A stretch of DNA of 64,000 bases from contig JAUVZJ010000001.1 of assembly GCA_030602585.1 (NCBI GenBank), forward strand, positions 1 through 64,000. The letters run 5' to 3'. The notes under the pieces were generated by a model. It worked only from the letters and a program-made list of their open reading frames with translations. It did no database searches and was not told the DNA's origin. The DNA is from Candidatus Methanophagales archaeon (GTDB lineage Archaea; Halobacteriota; Syntropharchaeia; Alkanophagales; Methanospirareceae). Position numbers and translations under genes: made by a program. Shown here piece by piece: positions 41,536-50,578 of the stretch (positions are counted from its first letter, which is position 1; each line of letters begins with the position of its first letter).

Positions 41536-41946
41536 ACATAACCCCCATATTTAGCATATGGAGCCTCTACCTACATAAAGTTTACTATCCTAAATCCGTA
41601 TGCCAAACAGAGTAGCCGCATTCTTTACCAGCAGATTGTCTCCAGTACATAGGGTTCATAAGAAAATCTTCCGAACTCCTCTCCTCCTAATTAACCACAG
41701 ATTACACAGATTTTCACGAGAAAACTTTTCTTAGAAAAGCTTTACCAACAAACTTCCTTTGCAAAACGCATTGTATGAATCAACATCTTAAAATATTTTT
41801 CAATTATTCATCAACAAAACTACAAATATCTGTTAAAAAAATTCAATATATCCCAACCTTTTTTATCCAACACCTTATATCAACATCAATACGCGCAATA
41901 CAAATACCAAAAATTAACCGAAAGATAAGTCAAAGGTGTAAAAAAT
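41536..41946. other. Gene-free stretch before the methyltransferase, with two repeats
   Basis: 411 bp. AACCACAGATTACACAGATT (from about 41694) is a repeat type also seen, degenerate and inverted, at 4531. CTTTTC-TTA-GAAAAG (41725-41739), followed by the CTTTACC tag, is a clear copy of the dispersed palindrome. The AT-rich part 41790-41940 should hold the promoter of the methyltransferase. No reading frame stands out. Confidence 0.55.
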
Positions 41947-43665
41947 ATGTTTGAATCTGGCAAGGTAAGAACAGAATTAACTTGGACAGGGAAAAAGAAA
42001 AAAAATGGGAGATTACCAAAATTGCCATTTCAAACCGTTGAAATTGTCAACGAGACAAGAAAAAGGGCTTTAGATACTTATACAAGTTCTCCGCCACCCG
42101 ATGAGCACAATCTGCTAATATGGGGTGATAATAAGTTCGTTATGAACTCCTTATTAAAAGATTTTGAGGGAAAAATAAACCTGATTTACATTGACCCTCC
42201 ATTTGCCACCGGTGCCGATTTTAAAATGCCTATTAAAATTAATGGTGATAGAATTATAAAAGAGCCTTCTGGAATTGAGATAAAAGCATATAGGGATACC
42301 TGGGGGCAGGGTTTGGCTTCATATCTGCAGATGATGTATGACCGCTTGGTTCTGATGAGGCGATTATTAGCCGAGAATGGCTCTATTTATGTGCACATGG
42401 ATTGGCATGTAGGGCATTATGTTAAGATAATCATGGATGAGATTTTTGGGAAAGAGAATTTCATCAACGAAATAATATACCACTATGACCAAGGAGCTCG
42501 GCCTAAAACGGCTTTCGGACACAAGCATGATTCAGTGTATAGATACTCAAAATCACAAGAGAACTGGATATTTAATTATGAAGAAATCCTTGTTCCTTTT
42601 GAAAGTGGCATGACTAAATGGCGTTACACAAGAGGCGGACAAAGAGATAAAGAAATGCCAAAAGGGAAGGTTCCCTCTGATGTTTGGGATATAAAGCTAA
42701 ATGCAATGGCACACGAGCATCTTAGTTTTCCTACACAAAAGCCTGAAGCCCTTCTTGAACGCATCATAAAAGCATCTTCTGACACTGATAAAAATAATCT
42801 AATCGCAGATTTCTTCTGTGGCTCTGGAACAACATTAGCAGTTGCAGAAAAACTTGGAAGAAGATGGATTGGCTGTGACCTCTCAAAATATGCGGTTCAC
42901 GTAACAAAGAAAAGATTGCTCGACTTACCGGGTTGCAAACCATTCAAAATCCGTAATTTGGGAAAGTATCAGAAGCGCAAGCTAATAGAGAACGGAATAA
43001 AGGATTACTTTGAGTTCATCCTACAACTCTATGGTGCTTCATCCGTATCTGGTTATGCACACATACACGGCAGAATTGGAGGAAAACTTGTTCACGTTGG
43101 CACGCCAGACAGTTTTGTGACGGAAAGGGAAGTTAAAAGAGCTTTAGAAGAATGCCGAAGTGCTAATTCATCATATCTTGATGTGCTGGGCTGGGAATTT
43201 GAAATGGGCTTATACGAATTGATTGAGGATATTGGAATGGATTATGGAGTAAATGTAAAATTAAAACAAATACCAATTGACATCTTAGATATGAGAGAAA
43301 GAGAGTTTAATGGTGTCAAATTCTTCGATTTGAACTACTTAGACCTGGATTCAAAAGTGAAAGACAGAAAAGTCACGATTGTCATAGACCGATTTGTTCT
43401 CGCAAATCCTGAGTATATACCAGATGAAATGAAGTTAAAGGATTTTTCTTCTTACATTGATTATTGGGCTGTGGATTTTGATTATAAAGGTAACGGGGAT
43501 GCTTTCCATAACGTGAGACAGGAATATAGGACCAGAGAGCACAAAAATCTCAACACAAAAATATCGTATGAGTATGATAAACTTGGAGAATATGACATTT
43601 TGGTTAAAGTTGTTGATATTTTAGGAAACGATACGACCAAGAAGCTTCAGGTAAAGGCAGGATAA
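41947..43665 (+). CDS. DNA methyltransferase (type III Mod-like, N6-adenine/N4-cytosine)
   Basis: 572 residues. Motif IV DPPF (about 84-87) precedes motif I FFCGSGTTLA (about 288-297), the beta-class order used by type III Mod proteins. Between them lies KPEALLERII (helix X region). The long C-terminal part (380-572) would recognise DNA. It is directly followed by the restriction subunit (TAAATG). Because that subunit is broken, this may now be an orphan methylase. GGTG before the ATG is a weak ribosome site. Confidence 0.85.
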   Translation: MFESGKVRTELTWTGKKKKNGRLPKLPFQTVEIVNETRKRALDTYTSSPPPDEHNLLIWGDNKFVMNSLLKDFEGKINLIYIDPPFATGADFKMPIKINGDRIIKEPSGIEIKAYRDTWGQGLASYLQMMYDRLVLMRRLLAENGSIYVHMDWHVGHYVKIIMDEIFGKENFINEIIYHYDQGARPKTAFGHKHDSVYRYSKSQENWIFNYEEILVPFESGMTKWRYTRGGQRDKEMPKGKVPSDVWDIKLNAMAHEHLSFPTQKPEALLERIIKASSDTDKNNLIADFFCGSGTTLAVAEKLGRRWIGCDLSKYAVHVTKKRLLDLPGCKPFKIRNLGKYQKRKLIENGIKDYFEFILQLYGASSVSGYAHIHGRIGGKLVHVGTPDSFVTEREVKRALEECRSANSSYLDVLGWEFEMGLYELIEDIGMDYGVNVKLKQIPIDILDMREREFNGVKFFDLNYLDLDSKVKDRKVTIVIDRFVLANPEYIPDEMKLKDFSSYIDYWAVDFDYKGNGDAFHNVRQEYRTREHKNLNTKISYEYDKLGEYDILVKVVDILGNDTTKKLQVKAG

Positions 43666-46178
43666 ATGCCTCAAAAAACGCTGAATGGGGAAGAGAAAAG
43701 ACCAAAGATTGAACTGGCTGAGAATATAAAAAGTGCTGTAAACGAATGGGGAGAAGGGGGATATAAAGGTGCAACGGACACTACCAAAAGATTGTTAGAA
43801 TACTGGTTCTGTGAAGACCATGTTGTTGATGGAAAACCATTTGAATTCTGGACATGTCAAAAAGAAGCTATGGAGGCTTTAATATATGTTTATGAGGTTA
43901 GCAAATTGCATAGACTTTCTGATTTAAAGAGGAGTTTTACTGTTGCTCTCCCAAATATAGAAGACTTATGGTCAAAATATTGCTTTAAAATGGCTACTGG
44001 TTCCGGGAAAACATTTGTAATGGAGCTTGCAATGGTATGGCAATATTTTAACAAGTTGCGTGAGGCAAACGGGAGATATAGTAGCCATTTCTTAATAATA
44101 ACGCCAAATATCATTGTTTTTGATAGACTGAAAGAATCTTTTCAAAATGCCAATGAGATGAAAAAATATCCTTTTATTCCTCCTGAATGGAGAGATGACT
44201 TTGATTTACAAACTGTTCTCAGGGGAGAGGAAAGAACTTCAAAGTATAGTGAAGGTCTGTTATTTTTAACAAATATCTAGCAACTTTATCCAAGAGAAGA
44301 GATATTTGCAAATCCGGTAGATAAGCAGTTTGGTTCAAAACCAAAGAAAGAAGATGACCCACTGGCAACATGGGAATTTTGGTTCACCTCTTTAGTTGAA
44401 TATGACGATTTGATGATAATAAATGACGAGGCACATCATGCTCATACCGACGACCTGAAATGGAATCAGACAATAGGCAAGATAAATGATACACTACACG
44501 AGAAGTATGAAAATCCTTTACTCATGCAATTAGATTTTACTGCTACTCCAAAAGACCCAAAAGGGAGATATTTACCGCATATTATATACGATTATCCTCT
44601 TGCTTTTGCAATTCAGGATAAACATGTAAAAAATGTGCACATTGGCTTACTGGAAAATGTTCCAGAACCACCGACTAATGATTTTGTGTTAAAACACAAA
44701 GCACAGATAGATGCAGGAGTGGAAAAACTAAAATGGTTCAAGTCCAAACTATCTTCTTCAGGAAAAAAGCCAGTGCTGTTTGTAGTTGCGGATTACAACA
44801 AACACGCAGATGAAGTGGGAGAATATCTTAAAAGGGAGTTTCCAAACAAGGTGCTCATTATCCATACAGATACAAAAGGAAATATAACAAAGAAGGAGTT
44901 GCAATATCTAAGAGAAGCAGCAAGGAATATTGATACAAACCAATACGAAGCGATAGTTAGTGTTATGATGCTCAAAGAGGGCTGGGATGTCAAGAGTGTA
45001 GTAGTTATTGTTCCACTTAGACCAGCAAAAGCTCCTACTTTACCAGAACAAATTTTAGGAAGAGGGTTAAGAAGAATGGAACCATTTAACGAGGACTGGC
45101 AAGAAACTTTAGTTGTCGTGGACCATCCAAGATTTAGAGAATTATGGGATGCAGAAATTAAAAAAGGAGAATTGTATGCAAAAATCGAATCTGTTAAAGT
45201 CAAGCCCAAAATACATAGCATTATGGTGGACGAAAGCAAACTCGAATACGATTTTGAAATTCCAATGGTTGAAGGAGGGATAACATCAAGAGTGCCAGAA
45301 ATATCCAAGCTTGATGTTGATCTGTTGCCTTCTTGTGTATTCAAATTATCAGAAATTGAGCCACCGAAGGTAATGTGGAGAGAAAAAGACCTTTTAACAA
45401 AAAAGATTGTAGAAGAGAAAGAATTAGCATTTAGTTATGTTGATACCTTCGAAGAATATTTATCCTATATAACAAAAGCAATAATAGCAAAATCCAAAAC
45501 ACCGTCTTATTTCTTTCCTGAACTTGTTCCAAAAGTTGAAGAGTATATCCTCAAATTCTTATTTGAGGATACCTTCGACATAAACAATAGAGAAGAAATT
45601 AAGAAATTGAATTGGCCCCCGATACGAAAAACAATTGTGGAATCCTTTAATAAAGAAATACTCAAACTTTCCACGAAAGAGGAAGAAACCTATGTTATAA
45701 GCCAGTATAAATTAAGCAACACGCCCATACCTCAAAAAGTGAAGATATGCTGTATGAGCCAAATAAGTGCATTTTCAATATCCTACCCGCAGATAGCTAT
45801 CTTGAAATTGAGTTTATGAGATATTTAGATTTACAACCAGAAGTTTTGGCATTTACAAAAGTTTTAAGATATTGGGTTCCTCTGCGCATAAGATATTACG
45901 ACCATTATGGATACTTACGGTACTATATCCCTGATTTTGTTGTTAAAACTGAAAATTGCTTTTATTTAATAGAAACCAAAGGGAAAGAGGACATAGATGT
46001 TAGATATAAAGACAAAGCAGCCACAGAATGGTGTAAATCCACTACGAAAGGAACAGGATTTCCATGGATTTATGTTAAAATAATGGCAGACGATTTTAAT
46101 GAATTTTCCACTCTCAATTTATCGCAACTTATTAAAAATGTTGGATACACCCAATTTGCATTGGATGAAATTCATTAA
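43666..46178 (+). pseudogene. Type III-like restriction subunit (Res) broken by a stop and a frameshift
   Basis: Three pieces form one helicase-nuclease of about 840 residues. Piece 1 (43666-44280) has Walker A MATGSGKTFVM and ends in TAG after LLFLTNI. The next codons in the same frame read QLYPREEIFANPVD, so TAG replaces one codon, probably CAG. Piece 2 (44281-about 45738) has the DEAH box MIINDEAHHAH, and motifs DFTATP and QILGRGLRRM. Piece 3 (to 46178) is in the -1 frame and holds a PD-ExK nuclease core (IPDFVV...FYLIETKGKED). The shift lies near CTCAAAAAG (about 45731). Two lesions argue for decay, or two sequence errors. Confidence 0.85.
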
Positions 46179-46197
46179 TAAAATTTCGCTATAACAA

Positions 46198-47523
46198 TTA
46201 CAAACTTTCCACCACTCCCTCATAAATCCTCTCCAAAATCTCCATATCCGAAGGATACTCGCAATCCACGATTTTATCAAGCTTCAAAGGAAGACCATCC
46301 ATCCTGTATGCTATCGCGTCCGTTTCGACACCCGTAATCGCAGTAGGAATCGCAACCGAAGAAAATATCGTAGTTGGACTCTCAAATGGATCTATTACAA
46401 TTAAAGGAATATCGCACAATTTCCTCACTTTATCGCGAGGAAACGAAGAATAAGGGTCTGCACCTACGATTAACGCAGCATCCACCTCTCCTCGCTCTAT
46501 CACGTCCAGAACCGTAGTCTTACCGGGCACGAAGATTCTGTCACGAGAAAAATCCACGCCATAAGGATACCCGGTCTCTCGTAACAAAAGCTGCACCGCA
46601 CCGACCACGTTAAAATGCCCCTTCATTGGAAACAGCACGAATTTCACGCCCTCTTTGTTAAGCGCATCAACCAGCGATAAAATAGCTTCTACTTTTTTCG
46701 ATGCGTTTTCACTTGAAAATACACCAAGACCAACGAAAATAACACCGTAAAACGCTTTCTTCAACCTGTCTGCTATTTTTACTACGGTATCAAGGTCTAT
46801 TCCGCCCTCTACAAGTTCTCCTAACCCATTCGTCTCTCCTTTTACCAACCGCGTCATAATCTCTGCTATTTTAGCATCGCCTCCTCCCGCGCCGGGGTTC
46901 ACCCGCAAGAACCAACTCGATAGTTTCTTCAATTCGCTATCAACCACGTCAATAGTAATCATTTCCCTATCCAGTACTCCTCTCATTGCATATCTACCAA
47001 CCGGATATACTGCGAACCTGGAAAGATGTCTTGGATGCGATTCAACGGGATTAGAGCCCCAGTAAATGATGGTGTTGGCGTTGTCGCGTATCTCATCCAG
47101 CAGAGCATAGTAAAACGGTTTTTTTCCTTTTCGCAACTCCGGATACAGAAGATTATGGCAAATTGATTCCGTAATGTCATATACACCCTTCTTCTGCTTT
47201 GCTATTTCTAACGCGACACGCTGAGCGTTGTATCCGCTATTGCTCAGCCCATAGACAAGCGGCTTCTTCGCTTTTCTTAGTATCTCCACCGCTTTTCCTA
47301 TTGCACGTTCGTAATCGGTTTCTTTACCATCTACCACTGGCTTTTTTAGCCTTCCCTCATTTTGTGGCGAAAGGAACTTTTTCACACCGAACTTACATGC
47401 GTTTCTTACCTCTTTTATCTTGTTCCCCTCTACATCTACGGAAATAACCACGTCATCGCATAGACATGCGCAGAAAGGGCATACCGCAGCTTCTATTATC
47501 TTCTCTTTCTCTTCTTCTTCCAT
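46198..47523 (-). CDS. fwdB: Formylmethanofuran dehydrogenase subunit B (catalytic Mo/W subunit)
   Basis: Interconverts CO2 and formylmethanofuran, first or last step of the C1 pathway. 441 residues: a 4Fe-4S site (CPFCACLC at 15-22, with Cys43 in NACKFG), Cys122-His123 in ESICHNLL at the position of the catalytic Cys/Sec that ligates Mo or W, and molybdopterin-domain stretches (YWGSNPVESHPRH, VNPGAGGGDAKI, IVGADPYSSFP). It stands without fwdA, C, D or F, unlike typical operons. A Cys, not selenocysteine, is encoded. Confidence 0.92.
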   Translation of the reverse strand: MEEEEKEKIIEAAVCPFCACLCDDVVISVDVEGNKIKEVRNACKFGVKKFLSPQNEGRLKKPVVDGKETDYERAIGKAVEILRKAKKPLVYGLSNSGYNAQRVALEIAKQKKGVYDITESICHNLLYPELRKGKKPFYYALLDEIRDNANTIIYWGSNPVESHPRHLSRFAVYPVGRYAMRGVLDREMITIDVVDSELKKLSSWFLRVNPGAGGGDAKIAEIMTRLVKGETNGLGELVEGGIDLDTVVKIADRLKKAFYGVIFVGLGVFSSENASKKVEAILSLVDALNKEGVKFVLFPMKGHFNVVGAVQLLLRETGYPYGVDFSRDRIFVPGKTTVLDVIERGEVDAALIVGADPYSSFPRDKVRKLCDIPLIVIDPFESPTTIFSSVAIPTAITGVETDAIAYRMDGLPLKLDKIVDCEYPSDMEILERIYEGVVESL

Positions 47524-47533
47524 TTCTAATAGG

Positions 47534-48703
47534 TTATTCCTTTGTCACATCTTCTAACTGGTATCTCAAAAACGTTGAAATTAAAATATTCGTCAACACG
47601 AGACATATACATACAAAGATGATTCCTTTTAGACCATACACCAAATAAACAGGTAAGGTCGCCACAGGCGCTAAGCCATAGCCAAAAAAACGGAAGCTAT
47701 TATATATGGACGAAATCGCTCCTCTTGATTCGGGCACGCACTCAACGACCATCGTGTTAAGCGAGATAAATACCGTTGCACCTCCAATACCCATAATCAA
47801 GACCGGAATGAAAAAAGTCCTATATGTATTCACCTGCATAAATATCAAAAACGCACCGAGCATGATAACCAACCCGATAAGCAACGTCTTCCTTCTACCG
47901 ATAAAATCCGTAAGATAACCAGCAATCGGCGCTGTCGCAATCCCCATGAATCCAACTGTGGAAATCAAAATACCTATCTTATCCTCGCTCACGGACATCG
48001 TCAGTGTATCTGCTAAGAACATCATCGCTGCGATATTTCCAAAGAATACGAGCAGTCCAACCATACAAAGCCGTAAAGCATCTTTATTCTTGAATACACC
48101 GCTTATCAGCCAAAATACATCCTTTAATTCGCCTTCACCTTTTGATGCATCGAAATAAAAGAGGTAAATAAAGCCGAGCAGCCCCGCGAAGAGGAACAAC
48201 GTCAGGAATACAAGCCTCCAATCAATTATTGCAAGAAATCCACCAACTAACGGACCAAATGCGATTCCCGCTTGTGTTGCTGCTCCATATCCACCCATTA
48301 CCCTACCACGCTCCTTGTATGAAAAGACGTCGCCGATGGTCGCCATGATGATAGGGGCTATGAATGCACTTCCAAGCCCCTGTAATGCCCTTGCACCGAG
48401 GAATAACCCGACATTATTCGATGATGCACATAATAGCGATGCAAATGAAAACGTAAATAATCCAAAAAGAATGGCGCTCTTTCTACCATAAATATCTGAA
48501 AGCGCACCTGAAAAGAGCTGAACGAATGCAAATGGAATCATGTAAATCGCAATAGATACTGGTATAAACCAGGGCTCGTCAATGAAGAATTCTTTAAGTG
48601 ATTTAATCAACGCAAACACAGTACTTCCTCCAAAAGGTCCAAGAAGTACTGAAGAATACAATAAAATGAGAAGATGCTTTTTTGACAGTCCCTTCTTTTT
48701 CAT
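47534..48703 (-). CDS. MFS family transporter
   Basis: 389 residues, about twelve hydrophobic helices. The MFS loop-2 motif is GALSDIYGRKSAI and its repeat in the second half is AGYLTDFIGRRKTLLIG. The organisation resembles multidrug or drug:H+ antiporters. It starts about 12 bp after the DUF169 gene on the same strand and ends just before fwdB; co-transcription of DUF169-MFS-fwdB is conceivable from the orientation. The substrate is unknown. Confidence 0.88.
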   Translation of the reverse strand: MKKKGLSKKHLLILLYSSVLLGPFGGSTVFALIKSLKEFFIDEPWFIPVSIAIYMIPFAFVQLFSGALSDIYGRKSAILFGLFTFSFASLLCASSNNVGLFLGARALQGLGSAFIAPIIMATIGDVFSYKERGRVMGGYGAATQAGIAFGPLVGGFLAIIDWRLVFLTLFLFAGLLGFIYLFYFDASKGEGELKDVFWLISGVFKNKDALRLCMVGLLVFFGNIAAMMFLADTLTMSVSEDKIGILISTVGFMGIATAPIAGYLTDFIGRRKTLLIGLVIMLGAFLIFMQVNTYRTFFIPVLIMGIGGATVFISLNTMVVECVPESRGAISSIYNSFRFFGYGLAPVATLPVYLVYGLKGIIFVCICLVLTNILISTFLRYQLEDVTKE

Positions 48704-48715
48704 AAATAGTATTAT

Positions 48716-49441
48716 CTATCTTCTTGACCTCATCTTCTCGGTCATCCGTTCAAACTTCTCAGACCGCTCTGCCCTGCCTGCGGTGCTGAAATCAACCGCT
48801 TCTGCAATACCTCTTATCCGCTCCCACGGGATTGATGCGGTCATAATCCCCGGGTCCCACCTCTCCATCCTCCTTGCACTTATGTCGCCAACCGAGAGGT
48901 TGAAGTTCCCTGATACAAGTGGGTAGGTTATCATGCTCCAGCAGAGAGCTCCTCTCATCTCGATAGATGGCGTTTTTCCATCCCAGAACTGATTTAAGGT
49001 GATGAGCCTTGATGCCTGCTCCGCGTTTACAAGCAAGAGGATAAGGTCCGGCTGAAAAAGACCTGTTCTTACAGGATAAAGAAATACCTTCTTCGAAAGA
49101 CCAAAGGGTGGTTTTGCAATCCTTTCAACCGCTACGCTCGACCTTACCGCTGTTTTAACGTCAACCCAGAGCTTCTCGCCCTCAACCAGCATCTTCCACG
49201 GTATTTCTCGTCTCTGTGTAAGACCAAGATGGCTCTTTCCTCCGAAACAGGCACATTTATCTTCTGAAAGCAATATGACTTTCCCTTCAGAAGCCTCCAG
49301 TATCGCTCCACACACGGTATAACTCCCTATTTCAATCTCAACTTCAGGGTCTTCATCTGTGTACTTTACCCCGACTGGCTCTTTTTCTATACTTAATGCA
49401 TCCACAATATTTTTAACGTTCTCGATATATTCTTCCTTCAT
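48716..49441 (-). CDS. DUF169 family protein
   Basis: 241 residues with the DUF169 pattern: EPVGVKYTDEDPEVEI, then CGAILEASEGKVILLSEDKCACFGGKSHLGL with spaced cysteines, and PDLILLLVNAEQASRLI. Common in methanogens and other anaerobes; function unknown. The four cysteines could bind a metal. It precedes an MFS transporter. A perfect palindrome sits upstream, a candidate operator. Confidence 0.8.
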   Translation of the reverse strand: MKEEYIENVKNIVDALSIEKEPVGVKYTDEDPEVEIEIGSYTVCGAILEASEGKVILLSEDKCACFGGKSHLGLTQRREIPWKMLVEGEKLWVDVKTAVRSSVAVERIAKPPFGLSKKVFLYPVRTGLFQPDLILLLVNAEQASRLITLNQFWDGKTPSIEMRGALCWSMITYPLVSGNFNLSVGDISARRMERWDPGIMTASIPWERIRGIAEAVDFSTAGRAERSEKFERMTEKMRSRR

Positions 49442-49492
49442 CTATACCATCTCCTTTAACAGATAACACATTTATTAAAGGTGACGAAATAA

Positions 49493-49507
49493 TTTGACTT
49501 TGTCAAA
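49493..49507. promoter_or_regulatory. Perfect palindrome upstream of DUF169 gene
   Basis: TTTGAC-TTT-GTCAAA is symmetrical over 15 bp and lies about 52-66 bp before the DUF169 ATG, near where its promoter is expected. It has the size of a dimeric repressor site. Nearby, GAGGGG-ACTT-CCCCTC (49548-49563) and an A-run (49566-49572) would terminate the cooC transcript. Confidence 0.45.
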
Positions 49508-49629
49508 ATAAAAACATTTCGATTTTTTTTTCGATATCTCATTTTTGAGAGGGGACTTCCCCTCCATAAAAAAATTAGCATAAAGAGTTATATAACCAGT
49601 CTTGAGCGCTTTTTCTTTTTCCTCATCTA

Positions 49630-50430
49630 TTACAACTTACAACTACCGGTATGGCACCCGCACAAAATCTTCTCTTTAATCGTATTTATACGCTCAACCG
49701 CTTCTCCTCCTACGTCTATCGGCGCTTTACTCTCCATATCCGCTTTTATCAACGCCTGCTCATAAGGAATGAGTTCCAGCAGAGGAACATTCATCTCAGC
49801 CAATTTAGCCGCTATCTTTTTTACCAACTCGAAATCCGTAACTTTGTTTATTACCGCCACCATATTTTTTATTCCTATGTCCTCACCAAGCTTCTTTATT
49901 CTGCCTACGGTCTCTACCGACCTCATCCCGGGCTCTACCACGGTAAGCATCAAGTCAACGCCTTTCGCAGTTCCTCGTCCTAAATGCTCTATTCCTGCTT
50001 CCATGTCCATTATAACCGTATTTTCCTTGAATAACACGTGTCGCAGCAAAGAGCGAAGGAATGCATTTTCCGGGCATGTGCATCCTGACCCTCCTTTCTC
50101 TACCGTTCCCATCACCAGCAATGTTACACCATCAGGTCCTTTTACTCCGTATCCTCCGATTATATCATCCACCTTAGGGTTCAATTTATAGATGCCCGCC
50201 CCGGTATAAGCACCAGTCCGTTCAAAAATCAAGTCTTTTAGTTCTGATACAGGTGCAGGGTTCTCTTTTATGCCCAATGTAAATTTCAAGTTCATTGCGG
50301 GGTCTGCATCTATTGCGATTACGGTATGCCCATCTCTCGCAAGGAGTCGAGCAAGCGTGCCTGCAATGGTTGTTTTACCCACGCCACCTTTTCCCGCAAC
50401 TGCTATCTTTATTTTATCTTTATCTGTCAC
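49630..50430 (-). CDS. cooC: CooC-type nickel-insertion ATPase
   Basis: 266 residues of the MinD/Mrp-like P-loop class with the deviant Walker A AGKGGVGKT (12-20), signature lysine, and IDADPAMNLKFTLG; VVIDMEAGIEHLGRGT is the Walker B-like segment. The C-terminus CGCHTGSC may bind nickel. CooC inserts Ni into CO dehydrogenase/acetyl-CoA synthase, consistent with a CODH/ACS pathway elsewhere in the genome. No CODH gene is in the window. Confidence 0.88.
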   Translation of the reverse strand: MTDKDKIKIAVAGKGGVGKTTIAGTLARLLARDGHTVIAIDADPAMNLKFTLGIKENPAPVSELKDLIFERTGAYTGAGIYKLNPKVDDIIGGYGVKGPDGVTLLVMGTVEKGGSGCTCPENAFLRSLLRHVLFKENTVIMDMEAGIEHLGRGTAKGVDLMLTVVEPGMRSVETVGRIKKLGEDIGIKNMVAVINKVTDFELVKKIAAKLAEMNVPLLELIPYEQALIKADMESKAPIDVGGEAVERINTIKEKILCGCHTGSCKL

Positions 50431-50459
50431 TTTTCTTGATTTTTTGTTTTATTGTACTT

Positions 50460-50554
50460 GTTTACCGCGGAGCCCGCAGAGAACACAGAGAGTCAGTCAG
50501 AAAAATCATTTATCCCATCTCATTTCAGCGCTCTCCGTGATCTCGGCGGTAAAC
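50460..50554. repeat. 95-bp palindromic repeat between cooC and acyl-CoA dehydrogenase
   Basis: GTTTACCGC (50460-50468) and GCGGTAAAC (50546-50554) are exact complements; inside, CGCAGAGAACACAGAGAG and CTCTCCGTGATCTC are partly complementary. This is the CGCAGAGA-type repeat that I know as widespread in environmental genomes. No coding capacity. Confidence 0.65.
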
Positions 50555-50578
50555 AAATATGTTTTATTAATTTCATGT

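Noticed and set aside
44278..44280. TAG in the restriction gene as a pyrrolysine codon
   Set aside because: TAG ends several intact genes here (mutS, gatA, purS, the 20886 toxin), and the same gene also has a frameshift, so a nonsense mutation of a Gln codon is simpler. No pyl genes in the window.
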